DNA from: Bugula neritina
Taxonomy: Eukaryota; Bryozoa; Gymnolaemata; Cheilostomatida; Bugulidae
Assembly: GCA_964035545.1 (NCBI GenBank)
Contig: OZ037765.1
Span: 14,192,698-14,256,697 of the forward strand
Direction: 5' to 3'
Length of the DNA: 64,000 bases
Under the pieces are notes generated by a model, which worked only from the letters and a program-made list of their open reading frames with translations, was not told the origin of the DNA and ran no database searches. The position numbers were made by a program, and so were the translations under genes. Positions 13,101 to 27,109 of this stretch are shown piece after piece; the stretch's first letter is position 1, and each line of letters opens with the position of its first letter.

Positions 13101-16100
13101 TGTACAACTATTTAAAAAATGCTGCAGTATTTCCCTCCAAAACAATTCTGAAACATTAATATTTTTTGGCAGTTCGGCATTATTGTAAACATGACAAGAA
13201 CAGCAAAATAGTAATAATAATATGATCAAGGCAAACCACCACCTGCATCTTGTTGTCACATATTCTAGGCTTTGCCTATTGGAGATGCCAGACAAAAATT
13301 GACAGTCATAATTTATGGTCATTAAAATAAACTTTTACTGACAAATCTGTCACAAAAAGAAGAAATTTGGTGAAAGAGAAATATTTTAGTAACGATTTAT
13401 AGTTTATATATGATCATTACACCTAGGTCCAATATAAGTTAGCCAAATAGATGGCAGAGAGTGGACTCTTCATGGCCACTAAGCAGCACAACACTAATAT
13501 TGGCATCTGCAGGTTAAATGTTTACTGGAATAATCAAAGTTAAAAACACATATTTCATAGTTTGGAACTTTTTAAATATATTCAAATGACCTTAATAAGC
13601 TGCCAGGACAATATAATTTCTAATGAACTGAATATTTAGTTTTTAAAAAACTCTTTTAGATAGTTGAAGTTTTCACTAGTTTCCATTTTAATAAGCATAT
13701 CAAAGTTACATAGATTGCTACCATCACAATTGTGAGAAATCTTCAATTTGAAGCTCTAAAAACTCTAGATTCTTGATTCATCTTACACCTGGGAGAACCA
13801 AGCAATAACGTCAAGCACATGTACAGAATTTAAAGGAGCCATGATGGTTTAGTTTAGCTATATTTTGTTATGTGACCAGAGCAGCAACTTTTACTGCAAA
13901 ACGCAGGTGATCGAATTTTGTGATCAACTGTGTCTTCATTAATTAGAAATGGTGCAATGGTGCCTTGTGACACGTTATGCTAAATAATCATTTTTCAAAA
14001 ATTATTCAATTTAAATTGGCAGAAAATTGAACAAAGAAAAACTTGCATTTGCTGCGTTGAATAATGGTGCAGTAATTAAACTGACAGATATTATTGATTA
14101 GACCAAAGTGCTCAGCCTAAATAGAAGATTCACTCATGTTACATTTTCTTCGCATGCTTCATTCAGACTTTGAATAGCTCCCAATACCCATGTGCTAAAG
14201 GTTGGAATCGAAAATAAAAAGTTGTGTAACATAGTCTCTGAAGTTATAATTAAGACAATTTATATTAATGTTTCCAATAAATACCTGAATTTTATTTATA
14301 TTCTAATCTCAATTTTCATCGAAAGATATATGAAATGTGCAAAATACAGTAACCAGTGTAAATGGTTTTTGAAGTGACTAATTCACAGGCTAAGGTTGAC
14401 ACTCTACAATTGTCATGCATATCATTCAATAAACTAACATACCACAATTCCCTCTGTTTTCCTTCAATGTTATCCTTCGGACATGTTGAGTCTCTTCCCG
14501 GACCCTAGAATCTGTTCTGTCAACATTTTCCTGTATGTCATCCAGTAGACCTAAAAATCAAACTCTAAAATAAAGACAGCTTCTCGAAATACTATATTGG
14601 CTATGGAACATAGAATGTACAGCCTCAATACCCTCACTTACTACACAGTCATCAAAATATACTATTAAGCTTTTAGCAAAACGGCTTCAGTAAATTCATT
14701 AAAGGGAAAAAAATGTTAATTGATTTGTTTAAATTGAAATAATTAGTGACATTGAAACAAGCCTGTAGATGTTTGAACATACTTGGTGTAAAGTCTGAGG
14801 CTTCCAGCAGTAAAATTAGCCTAAACATGTTATCACAAAAAAGGTTTTGTATTAATTTCATATCAATTACAGTGAAAATTCTAATAACAATCAATATGCA
14901 TTAAATTACAATTAACAACTCTCTGAAATGTTAAATGTGATTCAGCACACCATAGTTTTCTCAGTATTCGATAGACACAGGAAATTCTGTAGAATAAGAA
15001 ATTTGATGGCGTATTAATAATCAATTAGTAAATGTAAAATTGGTTTGAAAAAAGTATTGAGTATAAAAGATTGATATGTATAGCTAGAGTACCCTCTACA
15101 AAGGCATAACAAAGACATTAAAGAGAACAGCATGCCCACAGTGAGGTTTAAGCCTCTTCAGCACCAGCTAGCTAAGCAGCTGGAGTGAGCCCTGGTCCAC
15201 TACACAACCAGACTAGCACTGAGAAGAGAATATGGAATAGTGAGCTTACTAAAAGCTCATTCCTCCCTTCTCAGGACTTCAACAGGGTGCTGCGTAGTTA
15301 CATCCCCTTGTATTAAAATCTGCATGAATGTCTTTTCTATGCAGCTTCAGAGTTGTACACTTAACCAAACTGACTTTATGCAGTACAGTTCCACATATGA
15401 CGTAAATTAAGATAGTTAGCAAACACTATGATTGGTAAGATGGTCTAGAGATTTCAAGGAAATGTTATAGCTTTGCTTACTTGTTTTTGTTTGTTGTTGT
15501 TTAAGAAAACTTACAGAAACTCTTTTCCATGCGTCTATTAGACCATAGGTTATACAAACTTGTAATAGCATGTTCTATTATTATAACTGTAATAATTGAG
15601 ATCAGAAATATAATTGTTATCAGTCATCATTAGTTCCTGTAGTCGAGTGTTAAATAATGGCTCTTCTAATTTCTATTTCCAAAAAAACGAGCTTTTAAAT
15701 GTGACTTGTTTTGATACTGTAGCCAATATCATCATTAGATAAATATATAATAATGTAATGCCGATTAGAATATAACTATGAATACTGATATTGATCAGTT
15801 TCAACTTGACCTTGAAATAAACATGAGTAAAAATTCAAGCCACATGTTTTTAGTTTTATATTTATATTGCTTTGCTATAAAAATTCCTTGGAATTAGATG
15901 CAAGATGGGAATTATAATTTTGGCTGTATAATTTTAACTCGACATAAAACTTCCTGGACCTATTAACGATGAACACTATTAGAGGTACTTGTTAGGGTTA
16001 GTCTGGCACAGCAGTGAATAAGGGCTTTCCAAGCAAGTTTGTGCTGTAAAGGTCCGAACCCTACTATTAGTATGTTATATTCTTCATCACATGACATGCA

Positions 16101-19100
16101 GTTAAAAACACATTTGGTGCTAAAATGCATTGTGCAAACTTGCACTACCTACAACAGCATCATTATTTTCATCACACTTGCTATAAAATAGACTTTTATG
16201 TTTTTTATTTCCTTATAAAAACATAGAATATCAGTAAAACCTATCAGGGCTTTGCTACTATTTTTTGCTCCTACAGTTAAATTAACACTCAGAACCATAT
16301 TCTCAACTTGTTACTCCTATTCTGGGTGGCAGATAGTATAAAATAAATACATATCTGTTAATAACAAGCTAACAGGTATGTGTTTGTATGTATATTGTGC
16401 ATAAGGGAGGGAACAGAAATTGATAGTTATATTTGAAGCTGAAATAGAAAAAGAAGTGAGAGAACCCCTGATGAAAAAGCTTTCATAACAGGCTAAGGAC
16501 TTGTTTACTATTGTGACAAAAGAACAATTGTGACTAGATGCCTTTACTGAGATTCGAACCACTGGCTTCGTGTTTACAGTTGAAGCTTAGATGCTATGTA
16601 TAAAATTCAAGGCTTAAACTACGACTATCATTAATTTTGAGGACTGTGTATCTGCTAATGGTGGGATACAGATTTGGATAAAACTTAAAATAATTAATAT
16701 TCATATTTGAATGATTAATTAATGGTATATATTATACATTTGACATCTTATTGTTTAGATGTGAGTGTCAAGAATTGGCTACCATACACCTCAAATGTGT
16801 ATGTAGGATATGCATGGCGTCAACAGATAGGATAGAAAGTGATAAATAGTCGTGCAATTCTTACCACAACTAACAGGAATTTAATATTAATTATGGAATC
16901 TCTCAGAATTGAAATACAAAAAACTCTATCAATAAAGCTAAACCTTAGTTCACTAAATATTCAGAACCCAAAAGCAATTATTTTCTAAAAATACAAATAT
17001 TTCTAATCACTAACAGTGCATATGATGAGTGTCCACTGTATTACACAAGAAACATTTATAACAATTAAACTATTTCACAAATCAATTTTGATTATGAGTT
17101 ATCAGATTAAACTATTTCATACTTAAAAAGATAAACAACATTATATTTTTCCTTAAAAACTCAACTTGAGACATTTCCGTTAGACATATTATCCATCATC
17201 ATTACAGGAGCACAGTCACATTCCCCTAAGTAATGTACACTAATTATTTCTAAGGTTCTAATGTTTTAGCAAGTTTCCATTTGCCAATCTTACTAATCTT
17301 TATTGATAACACAAAACTAGCTGGGTTTAGGGTGACACTAGAACGGTGAAGCACAACAATCATTTATTCAACTCATGCAGTTGTCACCTATAAGAATGCA
17401 GTGTAGTGTTTTTAGACACCTAGACTTTCATTGTTTCAGCAAAGCTTGACATGCCCTGTTATTATCACCATAAATTATTTACCATCCTGTCTGTCAATCT
17501 CATTGCCAATATCCACTGCCATATTCTTCTGCCTCTGTATGACTTGGGAGAGAATGCCCAGTCCATCATCTTGCTCTGCACAAGGATAACACTATTTATA
17601 ATACAATCTGATGATCCTTTTCCAGGCTCTGCTCATGCAGCTGGCATAAAAATGTCAACACAAACAATTTGAAAAATATTTGTATTATTTTAACAACATA
17701 TCCACATGATTTTGGTAAAACTCAATAAAACAATGTAACAGACTCTGCCTGCAACAGTTATCATGTCCTAAAAGTAATTCCAAAACAAAAAATGGAAAAT
17801 AAGCTAGAAATGTGACCATCTACCATCTACCATGTAGCATATTTCTTGTATATCACCACCTAATCAATTTCAAATAAGTCTATCTCACAGAAGCCTTAAG
17901 AATGAATCCAGATTTGCATGAATACTGCAGTAATTAATTATATACCAGCTCACTATTTTGTACACCCACTGTATAATATAATGCAGTGCACTAAAACCAG
18001 TGGAGCCCAGTGCTGATCACATCATTGTCCAAGGTTTAGTGAAGGCTTATGCATTTATTTTCTGAAATAAACTGTGTACTATACTGCATTTAGCCAAAAG
18101 AAAAATGGTTCAACATATAATTGTTATTGTAATAACCTCAACCTTCATTTATTCATTAGCAGTGTGGTAGCAGTCACATCAATTTTACCTGCTAAAGAAT
18201 AAAATTTATCCCTAAATTAAAAGTGACATACATAAATATCCTTCTACGCCTTCCAGTGCATAACCTCAGTGCGTTCCCAGAGATGAAATAAAAGGTTTTG
18301 AAATAATTTGGTTTTCATTGAAGAATTTATTAAAATTAAACCACTGCTTTGACAGAAGCCAAGCCAGCAAATATTAAACAATTGAGTGTTGAATTGAAAA
18401 ACAAGCCATTAATCAGAAGAACATGGTTACATAAACGTGTTGCTAGGATGTGCTGAGAGGAGCTGCTAGGTCACCACCAAGTGTGTCACATAGTTTGGCA
18501 AACACAGAGATATTGAGACAACCCCTTGTCTACAGAACTGCTCCCACCCTACTTTGAAATCAGAGATTCCCAAGTCCCAACACAAATCTTATTATTCTCA
18601 TACAAAAAGCGAAGCCTAAATGACGAGAGAGAGAGCGCTCTTCCTACTCATTAGTGAGAATTAATTCTCACCTCGTACAAGAGTTTGTTGGTGCTGTCGA
18701 ATTTCAGAAACATCCATGTTATTGGCTATGTCCTCTTCATCAGCCCAGGGATTGGCTGATGATCTGGCAGAATATTGGTCATAGTCGAACCCGGATGGTC
18801 TAACCGTCACAACAACATTTATCATCATGTGGTAATTAACAACACAGTATAAATAAATAAAATAATTAGCATAATAAAATGCAGGTGTCAGTCAAACTTT
18901 CTATTTCAGCCTAAAATAAAAACCACAAATGTAATAAAATTATACTTGCGGTTTTCGCTCTCAAACTCAGCTAATATTCATATATTAAAGCATTGTAATT
19001 GCGAAATAGACTGCATTTCCCAGTAGCAAGGCAAGGCTTCCACCAACCTGGTTGAATTTCCATTTATGAGTTGCTCCAATTGCTTTTCCTTTGTTTGTAA

Positions 19101-21291
19101 CTCTTCTAACATTCCCTGTCTCCGATCTACCTCACTGCGTGTTCTGTGATACAAGAAATATACAGTATACTAGTTGTGAAATGGGGTTACTGATGGACAC
19201 AATGACATGACAGAGAAAGCAACTCCCAAATGAATGCATTTTAATTCATAGTGTTATAAATACAAAGCAAGTAGCACAGACTTTGAGGAAAATAATGAAA
19301 AATATCAACTCATTAAAACACGTATACTGTACATGAACATTGCACACACTATTAAGTATCCTTAAATTAATGCTGTATGCACATTTTGTATAGCTGCATC
19401 TAAAATAAATGCTAAAGAAAATACCATCACTTACAGGTAGAAAGACTGAGCGTTTTTAATATGGGTACGTCTGAGATCAGAGACTACATTGGAAAATTCT
19501 TTCATTTTAACTCTTATTTCATTGTCATACTGCAAAAGAATTATAAAATTTGCATAATAAATCAAAGCCATTGTCATAAACTGTGGTGATGACTCATGAG
19601 TATTGTTCAAATGAATTTACCAACACTCTGAAAATAAACTTATAAATTATAGCCAAGCCCTTTCTCGAATTGGCAGAATAATTTATTGGACAGTTTCTAC
19701 TGATAAGTGTCCATTGCTATATTTGTAAAAAATTAAAGTACACCCATAACTTGTTTACTAATATAAAATTTGACACATCAACAAAATTAATAAAAACTTC
19801 ATAAATAGGGAGTTAACCAAATTATATAAAAATCGCATTAACTCTAGCACATGCCAGCCAAGTACTATAAGGTATCAGACTGAAGGTTTCTTACTAAAAT
19901 CATTCACTTGACTTGAACTCAAACAGTGGAGCCACCCGAGAGTTTCTGAGATCCTAGCAAGTTGCAAAATGAGAAACCTAATTTACTTTTTATTCTCATC
20001 ACAGCTACTCAAGCAATATGCTCGAAACTTGCAGTCAACTTGCCGATGTATCTTTGTTACATCAAAGCATCTTATTTAGCTCCCAAAACTTGTGACAAAA
20101 AACACTTGTTTAAGTTTGTTTAGCAAATACTAATGTTTCAGTAAAGCTTTATACTATCATAAATTCTACTCTGATGGCAAAGAACTTTACCAACATATAT
20201 GCACAAACCAAAATGACTAAATCCTTCTTTTGCAACTGTTTATAATTACATCATCTACCCTAAAATTACTGTTTCAACAGATGTTAAAGAAAATTACTCC
20301 AAGTAAATGAAATAAATGAACAATAGTTTTTGAGCTCTGATAACAAGTTAACAAATGTATCTTTGCTAACAAGTGAAGAACCGATCCATGTTACTTAGCT
20401 ATGCATTTTACTTGACTTTGCAATCAATCTTTAATTTGAATATATTATATTTGAATATATTTTTGAATTTAGAAAAATGCTAAACCAATATTGTCTCGTA
20501 TTCTTTTAACTTTTGTAATAAAAATCCAAATTTATTTTGCACATCATATGCAATTATCATTGGCTCTCAGGTTTAGTCTTTATATTTCATAAAAAGACTA
20601 ATATTGCTTGATCACAACTATCCATTTACTACCCTTCTGCTATAAAACATATCAATATTGATTCCTTTTAATTAATACTGACAGATTTCAAGGATTTCCA
20701 AGATAAGTGTCTCTGGCACCGCTAAGTTTGGCATTTTTGACAGAGTTCAAGTTTAGCATTTTCTGTCTAAAATATACCCCAATTTGACTTGAAGAAACTG
20801 CTGACTGGATACAACTATAAATTGACTTGATTTATTCAATTATTGACTTGGCTCCCCAAGAGCTACGGTGCACTCCAAAACTTAGGACACACACTATAGG
20901 TTTATAGTGGCTTAAAAATATAAATATACTAGTCAATTACACCCACTCTTTTAAATAGACATAAATTTCATAAATTGCTGTGACTATACATACTTTAGAA
21001 TATTGCGAGTCAAGTCTGCTTATATTATTCCTTTTCTCCACCGTCTCTCCAATTCTCTGAGCTAAACTCAGAGCAGCAGCATGATCTGTATGCCTAAAAG
21101 CATTGAAACTATGTTTATTCTTTATGATTATAAAAACTAAATGCTACTCCAAGAAATTGCTTAACGGCCCCATAAATTATTTATAAAGAGAAATTACATC
21201 GTGGTTAAATAATGAGATTACCAGTATATTTTCCATGTAAAAACAAGCTTCAAGCTTCAAGACTTTAACAAACTTACCAAGAATCAGGCAT
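10187..21291 (-). CDS. STX8: Syntaxin-8 (endosomal Qc-SNARE)
   Basis: Exons in transcript order: 21278-21291, 20994-21093, 19435-19529, 19048-19143, 18672-18799, 17483-17575, 14443-14550, 10187-10254, with GT/AG borders and continuous phase. Together they give 702 nt, 233 residues; human STX8 is 236. The start is MPDSW, comparable to MAPDPW of the human protein, from a 14-nt coding exon. The middle carries the ANPWADEED stretch and EIRQHQQ, which match human PNPW and EIRQQQQ. The SNARE motif covers about residues 145-205, with the zero-layer glutamine at about Q174 (EIDRQDG). The protein ends in a single membrane anchor, MWIVIILLFLSIIAVLCIPTK. Family knowledge: syntaxin-8 pairs with syntaxin-7, Vti1b and VAMP8 in late-endosome fusion. 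Intron 7 is over 4 kb. Confidence 0.95.
10625..10640. repeat. Poly-G tract
   Basis: Sixteen consecutive G residues lie in the last syntaxin-8 intron. This is a simple homopolymer. Confidence 0.95.
12227..12256. repeat. (TA)n microsatellite
   Basis: A short alternating AT tract in the last intron of syntaxin-8, preceded by imperfect TA-rich palindromic sequence. Confidence 0.85.
15990..16070 (+). repeat. tRNA-like SINE fragment
   Basis: An A-box-like TCTGGCACAGCAGTGA near 16002 is followed by a B-box-like GGTCCGAACCC at 16051-16061. The spacing is like that of an internal RNA polymerase III promoter. No complete cloverleaf folds by eye, so this is a SINE head or pseudo-tRNA and not a tRNA gene. 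It lies in syntaxin-8 intron 6. Confidence 0.35.
16530..16600 (-). repeat. tRNA-like SINE fragment (B box)
   Basis: On the minus strand a GGTTCGAATCTC B-box (complement of about 16549-16560) lies downstream of a weak A-box-like region. There is no full cloverleaf. It is likely a decayed tRNA-derived repeat. Confidence 0.3.
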
Positions 21292-23342
21292 GGTGTGTTC
21301 TTGCTTGCAAAATGGTAGAGTGCTTAAAATTTCACCTTGCAACTAACAGCAAATATGAGGAAGCAAGATTGAAGCTTTCATCTGTGCTTCACCACAAGCA
21401 CTGTGGAATAGTAAGTATATATAACACAAGTTATCACATAAGCTGCTAGTTTATCAGCAATTAGGAAGATAATACGTAATGTTTAGCGATACTCAAAATA
21501 TTAAATATACATATTTAAAGAGGGTGTCAACCTATAACATAGCTGAGTTCACTTTTTTTACGAGTACATATATCAAACTATAGTTCTAACTTTGTATAAT
21601 GACAGCATGACTATTCCAATGACCAATGGCATATACGGGAATTGTGCAGACATAAAAGTGTGAAAGACACTTTCCAATGTCACATTATTAAGTATTCAAC
21701 AAAACATTTTTTTTCAAATTAGTATTTTTGCTCCTTTTTATAATAAACTAAAAACTTCAAGTTTTTTATATGCAAAATATTCTGAAGCTTGCACGTTTTA
21801 TATTTTAAAAAAGTTTCAACATAAATTAGTACTAAGCACAAAAATATTAAGATATCAAATAAATGAATAAAACCTAATAGTGCAGTTTTAAAACAGCATA
21901 TTCAAGTGCTTTGATAAAGATATACGATGTAACAAAATAAAATTAATTTTAAGTCTACCAAATAGTATTTAGTAGTATTTAAAGTGCACTGATCAGCAGC
22001 AACAAATTAAACACTTCAAACTTGGACTAAGAAAACCGAAATTTAAACACATAAAGAGAGTCTTGGTATAAGAAAAGTTATCCAGAGTTAACAAAATAAC
22101 AAAAAACCTAATCATCTAGCAACAAACAATTTAATTTCAGCAAAAATAAAAAAAATTCAAACCCATGTCTATCCAAGAAAATTAGTTGAAATAGTTTGTG
22201 GTTTGAAATGTATTATTAGCTTGGCCAACAACTAGAGATTGCTTATAACTCGACCTTAATAAATTATTTACAGTAAGTAGCTAAAATAAATTAAAAATCA
22301 TAACCACAACAAAATAAGTAAAATAAATCATATTAAATTATCAGGTTTATTTCATGTTTATTTAATTAATAGTAGCATTTCTTTAGGTTTGAGGATATAG
22401 ATACTAATAAATACAATACTGGTACACTTATAAAAAAACTAGATATGGTAATAAAATGTTGGCTTGTTATTAGAACTTACTGTCACTGTATGATGGGTAA
22501 CATTACTGGCTTAGAACATAAGTAAGCTATGAGTCACTTTCTTATTTCAAATTAATTTTGAGGATATACTATGCTAAACAATTTACAATGAACTGGAATT
22601 GTATTATAACATATTAATTATTTATTTACCATACAGCTTCATTTTTTAAGCAAGTTACAATATCAATGCAGTTATTATAACTATAATAGTATGAGCAAAA
22701 TAATACATCAAGTATACCTACTGTATACAGAAACCCTTTTTAAAAATACTGCAAGGGCCAAACATCATAAGAAATAAAGCCTGAAGTAACGTTCTAAAGC
22801 TATTGTCATTATCAATACGGCTATCTCCATTGCTCTATGAGTGAGATTATTATAAACCTAACTATGGCTATGTTTAGCACAAACACATCTGTGTCATAAC
22901 AACTATATTCATTTAAAAAAAACTTGAGTAAAACTTTATTGCAAGTCAAATTATTAAAAATTATTTTAAAAATGACAAACACTGTCACTTGACTTTCCAC
23001 TCCACTATTGAGTCATCTTTAGAGCATTACATGTGAAATGTACTTGTATATTCATCTTCTATCATTATAGGACCCATAGCACATAATAAGTAACTTAACA
23101 TATATCTATAGTGACTGTGGGCAAGTATAAAAGCTGATTCAAAAGTCACATTAACTCAAGTAAAATTTTTCTATTATATATAGAACATTACAATTATCAA
23201 AAATAAAATCATAATTATTATTATAATAACATTACTAGGTATTATTTAAAACGTAACACGCTCAACACCTGAAGACTTAAAGTTAACTAGTATGAGAATC
23301 ATTAAAAACTACAATAAAGTAGCAGTGTGAGTATGTTTAACT

Positions 23343-23371
23343 GGTGTCATTCCAGAAAGATGCTTCCCGGC
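23343..23371 (+). repeat. Short dispersed repeat arm (CATTCCAGA type)
   Basis: GGTGTCATTCCAGAAAGATG followed by CTTCC resembles sequence at 62127-62146 and, inverted, at 48432-48465. It appears to be one member of a dispersed small element. Confidence 0.5.
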
Positions 23372-23419
23372 AGATGCTAAGCTAAATTTCCCACTTAGAC
23401 GGTTTCCACATGGCTTTTT

Positions 23420-24170
23420 ATTTATTTTGGTACAATATATACATTTTGATTTTAGGTAATGATAATGATAAACTCATAATAATAAAAATAATCAAAATGA
23501 AAATGAAGTTCAGATTGAATATAAATATCATATTATTCATATTCAAGTTAATTTGATTTTGATTATGAATATCAATCATCAACGAAATATAAATATCAAT
23601 AAGAAGACCAATTATTAGTATCAAATTGAAATACTAATAGTATCAAAAGTCATAGAAAATTGAGCATCAACATAAAATCAAATAATATCACTGTCAATAT
23701 GAATTATTGAATATGAATTTATGAATATCACATCATAATCACGTTCAGTTTCACTATAACATTAACTATAAATTACTAACACTAACAGTAACAGCAACAC
23801 TAACAGCAACTCTAAGTTGAAGTAGTTTAGTAAATTATAGCCTGTAAGTGTATAGGATTAATTAATAATTATAACTACAAGTATTAGTAGGCTATTAATA
23901 TAACTATAAGTATAAGTATAAGTAGTATCATAATGATAATAATTAATATAGCATTATGATTATGATTATCATTATGATTAACAGACTCATTAACTAAATT
24001 TAAGTATACAATAGTTATTATTATGACTTATGACTATGAGTTATGTCTATGAGTATCACTTACTCTTACTGAGTATGAGTATCAGTATGAGTATCAGTAT
24101 GAGTATGAGTATCAGTATGAGTATCAGTATGAGTATGACTATGAGCTACGCCTACTCATACTCATACTCA
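23420..24170. repeat. Degenerate simple-repeat zone (ATT/ATC and TATGAGTATCAG units)
   Basis: The zone is dominated by degenerate AT-rich 3-, 6- and 12-base units. The clearest array is GAGTATGAGTATCAGTAT at about 24068-24150, which produces a spurious Met/Ser-rich frame. The end has short complementary ACTCATACTCAT units, so the array can fold back on itself. Confidence 0.8.
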
Positions 24171-24649
24171 TACTGTAACTGGCTTTTTATATCATTTTGT
24201 TTGGGTCAAATATAACTATAAAAACAATGAACCAAGTACCAAACATACAGTATCACTGTCAGTGATATACACCATAAGAATTTCAATCACTTGCTAATAC
24301 TAATACTAATACTAATAGTGTCACATGAGTGATGGTGACTCTGACTACAGGCGTACTTCATTCGTTTCCGATAAGAACATTGATTTAGTAAAGAAAAACT
24401 AAGAGTTGTCTTTTCTTTCTGCAATGGCTCTTGGCTTGCAAAGGTTTGGATATGCAATAGCCATGGTTTTCATATAAATAATTTTGAAGCAGCTTACTTT
24501 CAATATTTAAAGTTGATGGTAGTTACCAATGTTCTACAGCTGTGATCAGTAGAGCTTATTAGATAAAAGTCTATATTTTGACCAAATCTATAATTAAAAT
24601 CATTTCACAAAGTAAACGTAGGTACTATAACTATTGTTATTGTATTACT

Positions 24650-24870
24650 ATAGTATTACTACAAATATAATAATAATACTAATACTAATAGTAAGAGTAT
24701 TACTATTACTATTACTAATAGTAATAGTATTACTAAAAGTCTAATAGTAATACTAATAGTATTAGTATTACTATTATACTATTAGTATTACTATTACTAT
24801 TAGTATTACTATTATACTATTAGTATTACTATTACTATTAGTATTACTATTAGTATTATCATTATCATTA
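24650..24870. repeat. TAATAC/TAATAG satellite-like array
   Basis: This is tandem and inverted hexamer-type sequence (TACTAATAG, TATTAGTATTACTAT and variants). Both orientations are mixed, so hairpins are possible. It is non-coding. Confidence 0.8.
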
Positions 24871-26341
24871 TGATTATCATTGACACTATTACTTATTAAG
24901 TTATTAGTATTACATTTACTATAAGTATAACTTTAGATTTACTTTTAGTTATTTTCATTTTTGATTTTTAAGTTTCAGTCTTATAGTAAACGAATAAATG
25001 TAATACTATTAGTGTAGCAGTAGCTGGCAGCATGTTTACATGCACACTGTGTGTATGTGTGTGTCATAGTCCATGGTCATAGTATATTAATAGCTCCTAA
25101 ACAAAACAATAAATTCCTACAACTGCGCAGCAAAAGCCACAATCAATGAATCAAGTGTATTGCAAAAGTCTAAGACAACAAAGCTGCCAGAACATTTCTG
25201 TTCCATTATTTGGAATTGTTTGGGGCTGGTGGTGCAATTTGGGTGACCAATGGGATCTGGAACACATCATTTTTGTTTATTTGTTTTTTGTGTATTATTC
25301 TGCTGTTGTTGGAAAGCATTGGCTATCTTGATCAGTTGCAATGAGTAGAGCCAAAGAGCAAGTTATACTACTTATAATTTTACATTAAACAAGATACATA
25401 TTACTAACTATTGAAATTTAAGAGCAGAAGCTGTATTATCAAGTTATCAGAGAAGAGCTAAAGGTTTGTCTGCTATTAATTGTTCTATCATTTATTGTCT
25501 TAACGCTGTAATATCGATGATTTTAGTTTATATTATATAAAATGGTTTATAGCTGACATTATTTTTAGTGAATTATTATGCAGTAATATTTTTGCTTACT
25601 TTAATAATTTTTATGTGTGTTATTTCCTTACAGTTCTTATTTCCTTGTACTTTATTTAGCCTTATATTGTGTGTATTTTATTTAGATTTCACAGTGTAGC
25701 TTTGTGAGCAAAAGTGTTTATAAGTTGGAATAAAATACTAATAACTACACTCACAAGACATCAGTTGAATTCCTAAACCTACTCTGATAAGCTTGCGGTT
25801 GCTAGCAGACCTAACAAAACTGCTACAATTAGTATTGGTATTAGTATTAGTATTACCATTAGTATAAATGTAATACTAAAAGTTGGTGGTACCTTAAGTA
25901 CTACTTATAGAATTTGCGTAACTGGGTCAATGTTTTAGCTACTCAGTTCCATGGTTACACAATTCAATCCAAGTATTACTATTAGTATTGGTCATGACAA
26001 AAAGTGTACAAGCTAAGTTAGACAAAATTCTATCAATGACTAATTCTAGTCTATTTGAAGTGAGTTGTGTTGTTGTGCATTGATTATGTTTATCTTTACC
26101 AATAACTATCTAAAAGGTTGGCAAATATGTTAACTCTTTAGTCAATAGCATCTAGTAGAACCCTCCTTCGCTTTACAGAAAGAGAAACACTTTACTTTGT
26201 TCAATTTGTTTAACAAATTCTTCAGTGGCAGCAATACTGTCGGTAAATACATATTTTTATTTTGCTGTTTGATCTCTTCACATTTTGTAAGTGACTAATC
26301 TGCTTTGTAGAATAGTCAGCTTAGGACCAGTTGAAACCTCA

Positions 26342-26551
26342 CTTTTGAGTATAATTTGCCTTTTTCACTTTAATTTCTGTTGGAAGCTTTTTGTCGAACT
26401 CAATTGTTGTTACTGTGTGTGTGTGTGCTTTTGCAACCCTCAGAGAAGTAATTCGATAATACTTGCTTGACATTCTCTTTGCTTCCATTTCATTTACCAG
26501 ACACTGCAGCATAGTGGCTTTGCTTGCTGCAGTTACTGCATTGCCATTCAT
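26342..26551 (-). pseudogene. Possible non-LTR retrotransposon ORF1 fragment
   Basis: The 70-codon minus frame contains ITSLRVAKAHTHTVTTIEF then KKLPTEIKV. This vaguely resembles the segment just before the zinc knuckles in gag-like ORF1 proteins of some non-LTR elements (a T-V-x-F, LP-x-E-I-K-V pattern). No knuckles and no flanking coding sequence are seen. It could equally be a chance frame. Confidence 0.22.
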
Positions 26552-26668
26552 ATTAGTCTGGCAGTACTTGAGGTTAGGTTCGCAATCTCGAATAAAGTTT
26601 TTTTTTATCTTGATTTTTTATCTTGAGGGTCCATGTAAATGTTTCCAGGTAGGTGTGCACCTGCCACC

Positions 26669-26974
26669 TGAAACATTAAGTATAGTGAGTATATAATTAC
26701 CTGAGAGTTACTCGACGTAGGTAGGCGTGACATTGAAGTATCGAAAGAACAATAAATGGGGGTCTGGCCGGCCAGGGGAAATACAAGGACCAAAAGTATA
26801 GTACTGATTTATAATTATTTTATCACAAAGTCTATCAGCATGTTTATCTACTGTAGGCTGACATCTTTCATCTCGTAGTCTTTCGTTCGTCGGTGACCCA
26901 ATATGTATTTTAATAAACAAATGCACATGACATTATAACGTAGCATCTCGCTAGTCCGTAATTAGTGATAAACA
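26669..26974 (-). repeat. Element 1, 3' LTR
   Basis: This 306-bp repeat is about 99% identical to 31133-31438, with differences in the TCTATCAGCATG and GTCTTTCGTTCG regions. It has TG...CA ends. Confidence 0.93.
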
Positions 26975-27109
26975 GGTGACTTCCATCTATAACATTGTGA
27001 TTAAGGTTGCTGAGATTAATAATATGATACGAGTATACATGATTAATATGGATTGGGGATTAACAATGAAACTAAATAACTATGTACAGGGTGGGAAACA
27101 GCTAATAGC

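Larger units (their letters stand above)
21292..26300. other. Gene-poor AT-rich intergenic DNA
   Basis: I see no host gene here. The stretch holds poly-A/T-rich DNA, a degenerate satellite-like zone (23420-24170), AATACT-type repeats (24650-24870, and smaller at 25830-25870 and 25970-25990) and one copy of a short dispersed repeat at 23343. Open frames here are short or low complexity. Confidence 0.6.

Noticed and set aside
13059-13322. 87-codon minus frame with a membrane-like stretch (WWFALIILLLLFCC) in the last syntaxin-8 intron, as an alternative anchor exon
   Set aside because: The acceptors before it give the wrong phase for exon 7, and no family similarity is visible. The true anchor exon at 10187-10254 fits exactly.
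24030-24215. Met/Ser repeat frame
   Set aside because: Translation of a 12-base simple repeat.
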